Of a stretch of 64,000 bases of DNA, positions 9,635 through 19,465 are shown piece by piece. The position numbers and the translations under genes are program-made. A model generated the notes under the pieces. That model was not told the DNA's origin. It made no database searches and worked only from the letters and a program-made list of their open reading frames with translations. Origin of the DNA: Pseudomonas sp. TH31 (lineage in GTDB: Bacteria > Pseudomonadota > Gammaproteobacteria > Pseudomonadales > Pseudomonadaceae); assembly GCF_016650815.1 (NCBI RefSeq), contig NZ_JAEKEZ010000022.1:1-64000 (forward strand), written 5' to 3'. How positions within the stretch are numbered: position 1 is the first letter of the stretch; each line of letters begins with the position of its first letter.

Positions 9635-10079
9635 CGCTGTATCGTTCCGCCCGATGACCGAGGCGGACATGGACGCTGTACTGAAAATCGAATACGCGGC
9701 CTATAGCCACCCGTGGACCCGCGGGATTTTTCTCGATGGCCTGGGCAAGTACCAGATCTGGCTGATGTTCGAAGGTTCGCAGCAGGTCGGGCATGGCGTG
9801 GTGCAGATCATTCTTGATGAGGCGCACCTGCTGAACATTACCGTCAAACCGGAGAATCAGGGCCGTGGCCTGGGTTTGACGTTGCTCGAGCATTTGATGT
9901 CCCGGGCCTATGGCGCCAAGGCACGCGAGTGTTTCCTGGAAGTGCGCGACAGCAACCGTGGGGCGTTTCGGTTGTATGAGCGGTATGGGTTTAACGAGAT
10001 TGGCCGGCGGCGGGATTACTACCCTGCGGTGGGCGGGCGTGAAGATGCCGTCGTCATGGCCTGCACTTTGGTCGACTGA
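9627..10079 (+). CDS. rimI: RimI, ribosomal protein S18 alanine N-acetyltransferase
   Basis: GNAT-family enzyme of 150 residues that acetylates the N-terminus of ribosomal protein S18. The acetyl-CoA loop is visible as QGRGLGLTLL (about residues 79-88), followed by FLEVRDSNRGAFRLYERYGF, a typical RimI segment ending in the catalytic-region tyrosines. It overlaps the upstream holD-like gene by eight bases, as holD-rimI in E. coli, and is followed by a REP element. Confidence 0.92.
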   Translation: MSDAVSFRPMTEADMDAVLKIEYAAYSHPWTRGIFLDGLGKYQIWLMFEGSQQVGHGVVQIILDEAHLLNITVKPENQGRGLGLTLLEHLMSRAYGAKARECFLEVRDSNRGAFRLYERYGFNEIGRRRDYYPAVGGREDAVVMACTLVD

Positions 10080-10090
10080 ACACCAATCCT

Positions 10091-10184
10091 CTGTAGGCGC
10101 TGCCGAAGGCTGCGATCTTTTGATCTTGTTTTTTGATTTTAAAGATCAAGATCAAAAGATCGCAGCCTTCGGCAGCTACTACAG
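10091..10184. repeat. REP doublet, GGCTGCGATCTTTT family
   Basis: Inverted repeat of about 94 bases: CTGCCGAAGGCTGCGATCTT on the left and its complement on the right, with AT-rich TTTGATCTT sequences meeting in the loop. It lies just after rimI and may act as an mRNA end. Confidence 0.85.
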
Positions 10185-10207
10185 GGGACTTCGGTCAGTC
10201 AGGTCGA

Positions 10208-10612
10208 TCAACGATTCCCGTCAACCGGATCGCGCTGCGCCAACTCCGCCTCATCCAGCCCATTGCCGCCGCCAATGTCGTCTTCATCGACAATGCTCAA
10301 ATCCCAATCGGCCTGATTGCCTTCGCCTGCCTCGTGGGCATCCCGTGCGCCATCTTCAAGGATCAGGGTTTCCGGGCTCATGTCATCGTCGGTAGACTCA
10401 TGGTCATCGGTCGAGGCGCCGGTCATGCCGGCTTCACGGACACGTTCGCGCGGCATCAGCCGTTCGCGTTCGTTTTCCGGCAGCTCGTCACCGATTTTTG
10501 CGCTGGGTTCTTCCTCGTCGAAATCCAGCTCATGCATCGAGCCCATGCGGTCTTCGTTGTCGTCGATGGGCTCGGGTTGCACCGCATCGTACGGACGTCG
10601 TGATTCAGTCAT
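10208..10612 (-). CDS. Conserved acidic hypothetical protein
   Basis: 134-residue protein with a strongly acidic composition (about a third D/E) and little predicted hydrophobic core, so probably largely disordered. Similar Pseudomonas proteins are sometimes labelled serine kinase/phosphatase, but no kinase or phosphatase motif is visible here. It stands alone between rimI and the carbonic anhydrase gene, transcribed opposite to both. Function unknown. Confidence 0.7.
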   Translation of the reverse strand: MTESRRPYDAVQPEPIDDNEDRMGSMHELDFDEEEPSAKIGDELPENERERLMPRERVREAGMTGASTDDHESTDDDMSPETLILEDGARDAHEAGEGNQADWDLSIVDEDDIGGGNGLDEAELAQRDPVDGNR

Positions 10613-10795
10613 GGCAATTCCTCATACTGTGGGCCTTACTAAGGTGGACCCACTGGGCTGCCGAGAATTCCCCCGGCATGGAACGCGGGGCTAGCGGTTA
10701 TAAACATCAGGACATCAGGGGTATCTGCATCGCGCGCGTGACCCCGATGGGCGGTCGTCTGTCAAAGCTGCGCATCATTCTTGAGGCTTCATTGC

Positions 10796-11440
10796 ATGAA
10801 CGAATTACAAGATCTGATTGATAACAACGAGCGCTGGGCTGACGCGATCACCAAAGAAGATCCTGATTTCTTCGCCAAGCTGGCGCGCCAACAAACCCCG
10901 GAATACCTGTGGATCGGTTGCTCCGACGCCCGGGTTCCGGCGAACGAGATCGTTGGCATGCTGCCCGGCGACCTGTTCGTACACCGTAACGTCGCCAATG
11001 TGGTGCTGCACACCGACCTCAATTGCCTGTCGGTGATCCAGTACGCGGTGGACGTGCTTAAGGTCAAACACATTCTGGTCACCGGTCACTATGGCTGCGG
11101 CGGCGTGCGTGCGTCCATGCAGGATCGTCAATTGGGCCTGATCGATGGCTGGTTGCGCTCGATTCGCGATCTTTATTATGAAAAACGCGAAGAACTGGCC
11201 AGGTTGCCGACCGAAGAAGAGCGGGTCGACCGCCTCTGCGAGCTCAACGTGGTCCAGCAAGTGGCCAACGTCGGTCATACCAGCATTGTGCAAAACGCCT
11301 GGCATCGCGGGCAGAGTCTGTCGATCCACGGTTGCATCTACGGCATCAAGGATGGTCGCTGGAAAAGCCTGAACGCCACGATCAGTGGCTTCGAACAACT
11401 GCCGCCACAGTATCGCTTGCGTCCGGTCGGGGCGCTGTAA
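10796..11440 (+). CDS. can: Beta-class carbonic anhydrase
   Basis: Interconverts CO2 and bicarbonate in the cytoplasm. From ATG 10796 (preceded by TTGAGG) the 214-residue protein shows all beta-class zinc-site residues: C42, the D44-R46 dyad in CSDARVP, and H98/C101 in GHYGCGGV. Length is normal for the Can/CynT family. An alternative in-frame start at 10781 adds only five residues and has no better ribosome site. Confidence 0.94.
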   Translation: MNELQDLIDNNERWADAITKEDPDFFAKLARQQTPEYLWIGCSDARVPANEIVGMLPGDLFVHRNVANVVLHTDLNCLSVIQYAVDVLKVKHILVTGHYGCGGVRASMQDRQLGLIDGWLRSIRDLYYEKREELARLPTEEERVDRLCELNVVQQVANVGHTSIVQNAWHRGQSLSIHGCIYGIKDGRWKSLNATISGFEQLPPQYRLRPVGAL

Positions 11441-11551
11441 CACCTTTGGGCACAGACTTCGCCGATTGCCAGTGCAGTAAGAACAACTGGCCGTCGGCGT
11501 TGGGTGGCTCATCGTAGCCGCTACAGTCAGAACTGACAGGCGATTAGTGCG

Positions 11552-11590
11552 CTTTTGCGCGTCAGCCATGGCTCACGCGCAAAAGGCTTT
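11552..11590. terminator. Hairpin terminator between convergent genes
   Basis: CTTTTGCGCGT at 11552-11562 pairs perfectly with ACGCGCAAAAG at 11575-11585 around a 12-base loop. It lies between can (rightward) and the leftward periplasmic gene; the T-rich ends are short. Confidence 0.65.
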
Positions 11591-11597
11591 TATCGTT

Positions 11598-12770
11598 TCA
11601 AAGGTGCGGTGCGGGGACTGCCGCTGCGGGTGCCGGGGCTTGCAGCTGTTGGAGCTGGGACTTGACCGGTGGCGTGGCGCATTTGGCCGCCGCGTCTGCC
11701 GGCGTCAGGTTGCGGATCGAGGTGTAGAACAGCTCGCAGGTTTTTTCTTTCTGGGTGACTTGCCAGGTCTGGGTGCAGCTTGTGAGCAGGGCACTCGGAT
11801 CGCTGCCTGGTTTGCTGCCCATCCCGGCCTGCCAGCAGGCAGCGCTCAAATCCTGGCCCATGACTGTCAGGCCCGCGGCATCCGCCTTGGCCTGGGCATC
11901 GGCACCGGTGTAGCTGGCCGGGTCGGCGGCGTACCAGATGTAACTTGGATGGTTGGAACCCAGGACCGGCACTTTTACGCCATCGCTAGGGCTGATGGTT
12001 GCCAGGCCCAATACATTTACGGTCACCCCGTATTGCTGTTTGATCCAGTTACGCACCGGCGCACCGAAGGCGACCATTGGCAATGTTGCGCCTTTGGCGT
12101 TCTGGCTGACTTCCTTGACCATGGTGGTCTGGTAGTCCTTGAAGTAGTCGTAAACGCCTTCCAGATCCTTGCCTGCGTTGGACGGCGCGGCAATTGGCGC
12201 GATATCGATGATGGTCTGATAGGCCGGTGTCTGGGCGGCTGGAATACCGTTGTCGACCAGCAGTGTGGCCCAGCGATCGGTCGTGGCCGATTCCAGGTAA
12301 TCCTGGGCCTGGGTCAACGAGTAATCCGGCGGGAAGTGCAGCAGCTCGACACTTTTGCGGTTTTCCAGCGCCATGCCCAATGGCAGGAACAGATACCAGC
12401 TGTAAGCCCATTTGCCATCGGCGTTGAGTTTGCTGGCGCCGTTGTAGGCCAGGTCCCCGGCATCGAGCAGCGCTGCCAAGGGTTTTTCATAGCCCTTGGG
12501 TACGCCGCTGATTTCGGCGTAGAGCTGATGGTTATCGGTTTTCACCTGGACTTTGGCAGCGGTGTAACCATCGCGCTGCACACTTTGGGTCAGGTAATGC
12601 TCGACGGTCTGCTCCAGCGTCCAGTTGCGAAAGCAGATCACGTTGCAGTTGTTGGGGTAGGCGAAGAGTCGGGTGACGCGCTCGGTGCTGCCCAGCTTGA
12701 GATCGACATCGGCGTGGGCGGCGGCACTCAGGGTGAGGGCGGCGAGGGTAAGTCCTGCGAGTTTGAACAT
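11598..12770 (-). CDS. Exported hypothetical protein
   Basis: From ATG 12770, preceded by AAGGATC, the 390-residue protein begins with a clear Sec signal peptide (MFKLAGLTLAALTLSAAAHA). The mature part contains several Cys (for example NCNVICF) and ends in a Pro/Ala/Gln-rich tail. I do not recognise the family. It lies downstream of, and in the same direction as, the acid phosphatase gene, separated by a REP element, so a shared periplasmic role is possible but not shown. Confidence 0.75.
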   Translation of the reverse strand: MFKLAGLTLAALTLSAAAHADVDLKLGSTERVTRLFAYPNNCNVICFRNWTLEQTVEHYLTQSVQRDGYTAAKVQVKTDNHQLYAEISGVPKGYEKPLAALLDAGDLAYNGASKLNADGKWAYSWYLFLPLGMALENRKSVELLHFPPDYSLTQAQDYLESATTDRWATLLVDNGIPAAQTPAYQTIIDIAPIAAPSNAGKDLEGVYDYFKDYQTTMVKEVSQNAKGATLPMVAFGAPVRNWIKQQYGVTVNVLGLATISPSDGVKVPVLGSNHPSYIWYAADPASYTGADAQAKADAAGLTVMGQDLSAACWQAGMGSKPGSDPSALLTSCTQTWQVTQKEKTCELFYTSIRNLTPADAAAKCATPPVKSQLQQLQAPAPAAAVPAPHL

Positions 12771-12859
12771 GCTCAGATCCTTTTCAGCGTGGGCCCCTGT
12801 AGGCGGGGCGGCTACATACTGAAACCAGATGTGACGGACCGTCCAGTGTCCCGCCAAAA

Positions 12860-12934
12860 AAAGATCGCAGCCTGCGGCAGCTCCTACATTGTCGGGTGTA
12901 CACCCCGTAGGAGTTGCCGAAGGCTGCGATCTTT
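12860..12934. repeat. REP doublet, GGCTGCGATCTTTT family
   Basis: AAGATCGCAGCCTGCGGCAG on the left faces GTTGCCGAAGGCTGCGATCT on the right, around a loop of about 30 bases. It separates two leftward genes for exported proteins. Confidence 0.85.
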
Positions 12935-12949
12935 CGATCTATCCAACAA

Positions 12950-14647
12950 TCACACCGGAAAGTGCAGCGCGTTGGTCAAATCGCCCATTGGCTTCTGGCC
13001 CCGAGCAATCATTGCGTCATCACGCATTTTGATCCCGTCGAGGGTTTCCAGTCCAAAGGTACGCGTGATCAGCCGCAGGATCGAAGCGGTGTCATAGGCC
13101 GTGTGATCCACCGTGCCCTTGCGCGAAAACGGTGAAATCACCAGTGCCGGAATCCGCGTTCCCGGGCCCCAGCGATCGCCTTTTGGCGGGGCAACGTGGT
13201 CCCACCAGCCGCCGTTCTCGTCGACGGTGATCACCACCACCATGTTTTTCCACTGCGGACTTTGTTGCAGCACTTTCAGTGCGCGGACGATATGCCGGTC
13301 GCCCGACGCGATGTCGGCGTAACCGGCGTGCATGTTCAGGTTGCCCTGGGGCTTGTAGAACGTCACCGCTGGCAGCTTGCCGGCTTCGGCGTCCGCCAGG
13401 AACTTGTTGGTGCTCGACTCATCGCCCAGCCCTCCATCGCGCAGACGCTTGGCGCGCTCGGCCGGGTTTTCCGGACCTTGGCGCTTGAAGTAGTTGAACG
13501 GCTGATGGTGGTACTGGAAATTCGGGATTTTCGGAATGGCCCCCGAATCCTTGTACTCATCAATCGTGGCTTGCCATGCGCCGCCGTACCAGGCCCAGTC
13601 GACGTTCTTTTTCGAGAGCTTGTCGCCGATGTGGTCGTGGGTTTGTGGCACCAGCACGCTGGGCAACGGCTTGGCGTAGTCCGGACGCTCGGGGTCGCGG
13701 ATCCAGGTCGGCCAATAGGGCGGCGCCATGGTGTTGACCGCGTAGCCATCAGGCGTCAACAGGCTCGGACCGAACTGCGGCGGGCCGGTCATGGCGCTGG
13801 CGGGCGAGGCGTCCAGCGGCTTGAGGCGGTTGTCGGTCGGGTCATCGCTTTGCAGGGTGGCGATCTGCGGCTTGGCGATCGAATTGGCCGCATCCGGGTA
13901 GAACGGCACCTGGGCGCTGATCAGGTATTGATGGTTCAGGTACGAGCCACCGAAAGCCCCCTGGAAGAAGTTGTCGCAGAGCACGAACTCCCTGGCCACA
14001 TCCCACAAACGCAATGAATAACGAGTCTGGGCGTAATGGCCCATCGTCAGGCCACCGGAGTCGGCCCACGCGACAAAGCGGTCATTCTTGCCGCCGTTGA
14101 TTTGCATCTGGTTCTGATAGAACACGTGCCACAGGTCGCGGGTCACCAGGCTCAGCGGCAAGTCTTCACCTTGCGGGCCTTTGAGGGCGTACGGCGCGTT
14201 CGGCAGGTGTTCCTGAAATTGCGTACCGGCGGGGTAAATCACGCCATCGAGGGTTTGCGGGCCGACCTGATTCAGGCCTCCCCACACCGGCGGCAGGGTC
14301 GACAGCACGCTGCCGTCGCGATCCTGTTGCGCGCCGTCTTGCGGCTTGAGCGCCGACAGCGGTTTTTCGACACCCGGGAAGTCGGCAAACAAGTTGTTGA
14401 AGCTGCGGTTTTCGCCGTAGATCACCACAACGGTTTTGACGTTTTCTTGCAGGGCTTTATCCAGCTCGACAGGCGTCAGCGGGCGTTCAACCGGTTTGCT
14501 GGCCTCGTCCCCTTGGTTGCCGCAAGCACTCAGCGTGGCACCGACACCCAGTACGGCAACACCGCCAAGGAAGCGGCGGCGACTGGTATCGGTGGGTTGA
14601 TCGGCTTCGGGGGAGGGGAGGTCGTTTCCGTCTTTGTCATCGTTCAT
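12950..14647 (-). CDS. acpA: AcpA-type acid phosphatase / phosphoesterase, Tat lipoprotein
   Basis: Phosphoesterase of the phospholipase C/AcpA family. From ATG 14647, with AAGGAA upstream, the 565-residue protein has a twin-arginine signal (SRRRFLGG, about residues 22-29) and a lipobox-like LSAC with C42, so it is probably a Tat-exported lipoprotein. Family hallmarks are GENRSFNNLF near the start of the mature domain, GGSYLNHQY, and VITVDENGGWWDHVAPP near the C-terminus, which supply metal and nucleophile residues. The substrate cannot be told from sequence. The start at 14677 would place ten extra residues before the Tat signal and is less likely. Confidence 0.85.
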   Translation of the reverse strand: MNDDKDGNDLPSPEADQPTDTSRRRFLGGVAVLGVGATLSACGNQGDEASKPVERPLTPVELDKALQENVKTVVVIYGENRSFNNLFADFPGVEKPLSALKPQDGAQQDRDGSVLSTLPPVWGGLNQVGPQTLDGVIYPAGTQFQEHLPNAPYALKGPQGEDLPLSLVTRDLWHVFYQNQMQINGGKNDRFVAWADSGGLTMGHYAQTRYSLRLWDVAREFVLCDNFFQGAFGGSYLNHQYLISAQVPFYPDAANSIAKPQIATLQSDDPTDNRLKPLDASPASAMTGPPQFGPSLLTPDGYAVNTMAPPYWPTWIRDPERPDYAKPLPSVLVPQTHDHIGDKLSKKNVDWAWYGGAWQATIDEYKDSGAIPKIPNFQYHHQPFNYFKRQGPENPAERAKRLRDGGLGDESSTNKFLADAEAGKLPAVTFYKPQGNLNMHAGYADIASGDRHIVRALKVLQQSPQWKNMVVVITVDENGGWWDHVAPPKGDRWGPGTRIPALVISPFSRKGTVDHTAYDTASILRLITRTFGLETLDGIKMRDDAMIARGQKPMGDLTNALHFPV

Positions 14648-14782
14648 TCCAATTCCTTTTTCGCGAAATTGTTGCAATGTATTTCGGCGGGACGCTAGCA
14701 GCGAGATGTGACGGGGAGGTTACACGATGAGGACAACGAGGATCGAGACGCGGCACTTTGTTGGAAAGTGCCTCGGGCTAAT

Positions 14783-14870
14783 GTGGAGCGGGCTTACTCG
14801 CGAAGACGGAGTGTCAGCTGACTCTGATGTCGACTGACATACCGTCTTCGCGAGCAAGCCCGCTCCCACA
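14783..14870. repeat. REP doublet, GCTTGCTCGCGAA family
   Basis: GTGGAGCGGGCTTACTCGCG on the left (one mismatch to the consensus) and CGCGAGCAAGCCCGCTCCCA on the right, with imperfectly matching inner sequence. It lies in the gap between the acid phosphatase gene and the atoE-like gene. Confidence 0.88.
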
Positions 14871-14899
14871 GTTGATATGTAACGTTTTGACGATTGGGA

Positions 14900-16317
14900 T
14901 TAAGGCATCACCGGCGCTGTATAAACCAGCGTCGTCCCCAATGCCCACAGCAGAAACAACACCAGCGGCGTGTGCACCAGCAACTGCACGAACGAAAACC
15001 CGATCAAGTCCCGCGCCTTTAACCCCAGCACGCCCAGAAGCGGCAGCATGTAGAACGGGTTAATCAGGTTCGGCAGGGCTTCGGCGGCGTTGTAGATCTG
15101 CACGGCCCAGCCCAGGTGGTAGTTGAGGTCGGTGGCCACTTGCATGACGTAGGGGGCTTCGATGATCCACTTGCCGCCGCCCGACGGGATGAAGAACCCC
15201 AGAATCGCCGAGTACACACCCATCAACAACGCGTAGGTGTCGTGGGAGGCGATCTGTACGAAAAAGGTCGAGATGTGATGGGCCAGGGTCTGGGCGTCAG
15301 TGCCTTTGACGGTGGTCATCAGCGCGGCAATCGAGCCATACAGCGGGAACTGGATCAGCACACCAGTGGTGGTCGGCACCGCGCGGGCCACGGCATCGAG
15401 GAAGCTGCGTGGACGCCAGTGCAGCAGGGCGCCGAGCATCAGGAACAGGAAGTTGTAAGTGTTCAACCCGGAGATCGCGCTGATCGCCGGTTTGGTCGAG
15501 AACTCATGAAACAGCCAACCGCCGGCCAACAACACCAGCACAATCGTCAGCAATGGGCTGTGTTCCAGCCATTCCCTGGACGAGTACGCGGTTGCAGCGG
15601 CGGCAGGTTGAAACTCGGGTCGATGCCGCACGCCTTGGCGTCACGCGCGGTATTCGGACCGGGCGCGGTGGCGTAGGCAATGATCAGCGAGACCACGATC
15701 AATGCGAGCAACAGCACGCCGGACTGCCAGAGAAAAATCGTTTGGGTAAACGGAATGACGCCGGTGATCGACAGAATCGACGGTGGCAGGCTGGCCGGGT
15801 TGGCCTGCAATTGCGCGGCGGACGATGACAGCCCGAGCGCCCAAACGGCGCCAAGGCCCAGATAAGCTGCGGCGCCAGCGGCGCGGTAATCCATTTTCAG
15901 ATCGGTGCGGCGGGCGAGGGCGCGCACCAGCAAACCGCCGAACACCAGCGACAGTCCCCAGTTAAGCAACGAGGCGACCATCGAAATCAACGCGACCCAG
16001 GCCACGGCGGAGCGGCCGTTTTTCGGAATCCGCGCCAGGCGATCAATCAGCTTCACGGCCGGCGGTGAACTGGCCACCACATAACCGCCGATCACCACGA
16101 AAGCCATCTGCATGGTGAATGGGATCAGACTCCAGAACCCGTCACCGAACGCCATGGCGGCGTCGGTGGGTTTGGCGCCCATGGCCATAGTCGCCACGGC
16201 GACGATGATCACTGCAAGGGCTGCGAATACCCAGGAATCGGGGAACCAGCGCTCGGCAAAACTTGAGCAGCGCAGGGCAAAACGGGCATAGCGGCTATCG
16301 TCGATTTCAGCGGCCAC
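14900..16317 (-). CDS. atoE: AtoE-type short-chain fatty acid transporter, one apparent frameshift
   Basis: Polytopic inner-membrane carrier of the AtoE family, expected to take up short-chain fatty acids such as butyrate. GTG at 16317 with GAGG seven bases upstream is the best start. The frame breaks near 15602: the first part ends in an unrelated tail after SFNLP, while the rest continues in another frame as AAATAYSSREWLEHSPLL. Restoring one G (GG to GGG at 15602-15603) gives a continuous 472-residue protein, the normal length, with about a dozen membrane segments and the conserved IPSGGGKW segment. The lost base lies in a homopolymer as in other genes of this window, so a sequence error is likely. 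No ketothiolase or CoA-transferase gene is adjacent. Confidence 0.85.
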
Positions 16318-16517
16318 GGGTGTACCTCGGATTTTTATGATTATTGTGGTGTTCCGGGCCGCAAAGGCCCGTCTGGTCAGGTGCCAACAGTAAATCAATC
16401 GACCTGTTTTTGTGACGTTGTTTTACGAGATTGGGACTATGGTCTAACGGGTTGTCCGCCGACGCATTTGCGTAGACCATGGGCGCCTTGGTTTTTGCCT
16501 GTGCCAGAGTTCTTTTC

Positions 16518-17831
16518 ATGACTGCCAATACCCAAACGCGCCCGGCGCCGTTCACCCGTTCGGACTACAAGACCCTGGGCCTTGCGGCGCTCGGCGGGGC
16601 GCTGGAAATCTACGATTTCATCATTTTCGTGTTTTTCGCCCTGACCCTCAGCCAGTTGTTCTTTCCACCGGAAATGCCCGAGTGGTTGCGCTTGCTGCAA
16701 AGTTTCGGGATTTTTGTCACCGGTTACCTGGCGCGGCCGCTGGGCGGGATTCTGATGGCGCACTTCGCCGACAGGCTGGGGCGCAAGAAAGTCTTCAGCC
16801 TGAGCATCCTGATGATGGCGCTGCCGTGCCTGCTGATCGGCATCATGCCGACCTACGCGCAGATCGGGTATTTTGCGCCGCTGCTGCTGTTGGCATTGCG
16901 CATTCTCCAGGGCGCGGCGGTGGGCGGTGAAGTGCCGAGCGCCTGGGTGTTTGTCGCCGAGCATGCACCGGCCGGCCATCGTGGGTATGCGCTGGGTTTC
17001 CTGCAGGCCGGCTTGACGTTTGGCTACCTGATCGGCGCGTTGACCGCGACCTTTCTGGCCCAGGCATTCACTCCGGCAGAAATCCTTGATTACGCCTGGC
17101 GCTACCCGTTCCTGCTGGGTGGCGTGTTTGGGGTGATCGGTGTCTGGCTGCGCCGTTGGCTCAGTGAAACCCCGGTGTTCATGGCCATGCAGGCCCAGCG
17201 TGACGCGACGGTCGAACTGCCGCTGCGCACGGTCCTGCGCGAGCATCGCCTGGCCATGTGGCCGGCGATGATCCTCACCTGCGTGCTGACCTCCGCTGTG
17301 GTGGTGTTTGTGGTCATCACCCCGACCATGATGCAGAAAACCTTCGGCATGACCGCCAGCCACACCTTCGCCCTGAGCGCCTTGGGCATCGTGTTCCTGA
17401 ACATCGGTTGCGTGCTTGCGGGCTTGCTGGTTGACCGTATCGGTGCCTGGCGCACGGTCATGCTTTACAGCCTGCTGCTACCGCTGGGCATCGGCGTGCT
17501 CTACACCTGCCTGATCATTGGTGGTGACTGGATCGGTCTGGCCTACGCGATTGCCGGCCTCAGTTGTGGGGTGGTCGGCGCGGTGCCGTCGGTGATGGTC
17601 AGCCTGTTCCCAGCGAGTATTCGCGTCTCGGGGATTTCCTTTACGTACAACATTGCCTACGCCGCCTGGGCGAGTATCACTCCGCTGCTGTTGATCGGCC
17701 TGATGCCTTGGAGTCCGTGGGTCTGCGTGATTTTCTGCGCAGTGATGGGAGCGGTGGGCGTGGGTAGCGCGGCGTATTTCGGCGCGCGCATGCCCAACGT
17801 CGGGAGCCGTCGCGTGGCGCCCTGCCTGTAA
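16518..17831 (+). CDS. MFS transporter, metabolite:H+ symporter (MHS/ProP-like)
   Basis: 437-residue protein with 12 likely membrane helices. The MFS signature between helices 2 and 3 is seen as GILMAHFADRLGRKK (about residues 77-91), and the matching central loop as RRWLSETPVF. The N-terminal ALGGALEIYDFIIF segment is typical of MHS-type symporters for dicarboxylates, osmolytes or aromatic acids. The substrate is unknown. ATG 16518 is chosen over 16479 because the extra N-terminal residues do not look conserved. It stands divergent to atoE. Confidence 0.85.
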   Translation: MTANTQTRPAPFTRSDYKTLGLAALGGALEIYDFIIFVFFALTLSQLFFPPEMPEWLRLLQSFGIFVTGYLARPLGGILMAHFADRLGRKKVFSLSILMMALPCLLIGIMPTYAQIGYFAPLLLLALRILQGAAVGGEVPSAWVFVAEHAPAGHRGYALGFLQAGLTFGYLIGALTATFLAQAFTPAEILDYAWRYPFLLGGVFGVIGVWLRRWLSETPVFMAMQAQRDATVELPLRTVLREHRLAMWPAMILTCVLTSAVVVFVVITPTMMQKTFGMTASHTFALSALGIVFLNIGCVLAGLLVDRIGAWRTVMLYSLLLPLGIGVLYTCLIIGGDWIGLAYAIAGLSCGVVGAVPSVMVSLFPASIRVSGISFTYNIAYAAWASITPLLLIGLMPWSPWVCVIFCAVMGAVGVGSAAYFGARMPNVGSRRVAPCL

Positions 17832-17854
17832 CTATCCCGGGGACGGAGCGGCCA

Positions 17855-19224
17855 TCACGTCAACCAATGCCACCACAACAACGTCCCCACCAACCCCACT
17901 ACCGACACGATGGTTTGCAGAATCGACCAGACCCAGATCGTCTGTTTGAGCTGCAAGCCAAAGTACTCGCGCACCATCCAGAATCCGGCGTCGTTCACGT
18001 GGCAGAAAAACACTGAACCGGCGCCAATCGCCAACGCCACCAAAGAGCTTTGCGTCGCCGCCAGCCCCGCCATCATCGGCGCCAGAATGCCCGCCGTGGT
18101 GGTGGTCGCTACCGTCGCCGAACCGGTGGCTTGACGCAACGCCACGGCAATCAACCAGGCCAGCAGCAAGTACGGCATGTGCGCACCTTCAGCGACTTTG
18201 CTGATGGTCTGGCTGACGCCGGCATCGAGCAGCGTTTGCTTCAGGCCACCACCGGCACCGATGGTCAGCAGCAACACGGCAATCGGCGCCAGGCTTTTGC
18301 GCAGGGTGCCACCGACTTGTTCGCGGGGCATGCCGTTGGCCCAGCCGAGGCAGATCACCGCCGCCATCACTGCAATACCCAGCGCCACCAGTGGCTCGCC
18401 GAGGAATCTCAGGGTCAGGGCGACGGAGCTTTCGGGGCTCATCGCAACTTTCGCCAACGTGCTGCCGAGCATCAGCAGCACCGGCAACAGGATGATCAGC
18501 AACGACATCCCGAAACTTGGCTGGCGGGGGGCCTTGGGCGGGGCGCTGAACAGGGCGCCGAGCTCTGCCGGCTCATCGACGTGCATGCGTTTCGACAGCC
18601 AGTTGCCGTAGATCGGGCCCGCCAGAATCACCGCCGGAATCGCGATGCTGAAACCCAGCAACATGGTCAGGCCCAGGTCGGCATGCAACGCGCTAACCGC
18701 AATCAGTGGCCCGGATGCGGTGGCATCAAGGCGTGCAACGTGGTCATCCCGGCCAGCGCCGGAATGGCGATCTTCAGTAATGGCTGACCCGAACGGCGCG
18801 CCATCACAAAGATGATTGGCACCATCATCACCAGCCCGACTTCGAAAAACAGCGGCAGGCCGATCACCATCGCCACCAGCGCCATGACCCACGGCAAGGA
18901 CTTGCCTTTACCCAACCCGAGCAAGGTCGAGGCAATGCGGTCGGCCGCCCCGGATTCGGCCATCAACGCACCGAGCATCGACCCCAGGGCAATGATGATC
19001 CCCGCTTCACCAAGAATCGCCCCCGCGCCTTTGCTGAACGCTTTGGCTACATCTTCTGGTGGCAAACCGGCGCCGACCCCGGCAATGAAGGTACCGATCA
19101 AAATCGAAAGAAAGGGCGGGAGTTTGGTGGCGCTGATCAACACGATAATCGTGGCAATCGCCAGCAGGCAGCAAAGGATCAAGCGGGTGTCGTGAACCAT
19201 CCAGGCAGCGGTCGATAAATCCAA
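17855..19224 (-). CDS. gntP: GntP-family gluconate-type permease, one apparent frameshift
   Basis: Proton symporter for gluconate or a related sugar acid. ATG 19224 has AGGAG upstream. The first frame ends ...ALMPPHPGH at about 18703; the family motif HALMPPHPGPLIAVSALHADLG is restored by adding one G (CCC at 18710-18712 on the plus strand should be CCCC). The repaired protein is 456 residues with 12-14 membrane segments and the C-terminal RQATGSATVATTTTAGI and HVNDAGFW segments typical of GntP/GntT. A TTGCAACA palindrome lies just upstream. No gluconate kinase is next to it, which is unusual for a gnt locus. Confidence 0.87.
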
Positions 19225-19252
19225 AACGGGACTCCTTATCGGGCAGATACCG

Positions 19253-19271
19253 TTGCAACATATTGTTGCAA
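19253..19271. promoter_or_regulatory. Palindromic operator candidate upstream of gntP
   Basis: TTGCAACA and TGTTGCAA form a perfect 8-base inverted repeat around TAT, 29 bases before the gntP start. Its size and position fit a site for a repressor such as a LacI/GntR-type regulator. No such regulator gene is nearby in this window. Confidence 0.5.
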
Positions 19272-19465
19272 TTTGTTCGGAGAATACCTGATATGGCCAG
19301 GACAGAGCGCTGGGTTTTGTAACCGTCTCGCAGGGGAATTCGGCAAGCTAAATGGCACACCGCCATTATTTTTGTAGGACAAGCCAAAAACACTCTTCAG
19401 AAAATATCCCGAAGGCCGATGGTTAGGCTGCATACCGCTTTCTACCCAGCCCTCGGTGCTTTCCC

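Noticed and set aside
11547-13097. 516-codon open frame on the plus strand
   Set aside because: Runs across the hairpin at 11552, opposite the exported protein and over a REP element; not a plausible protein.
12950-14647. Secreted haemolytic phospholipase C
   Set aside because: The protein is shorter, lacks the C-terminal repeats of such enzymes, and looks like an AcpA-type lipoprotein phosphatase.
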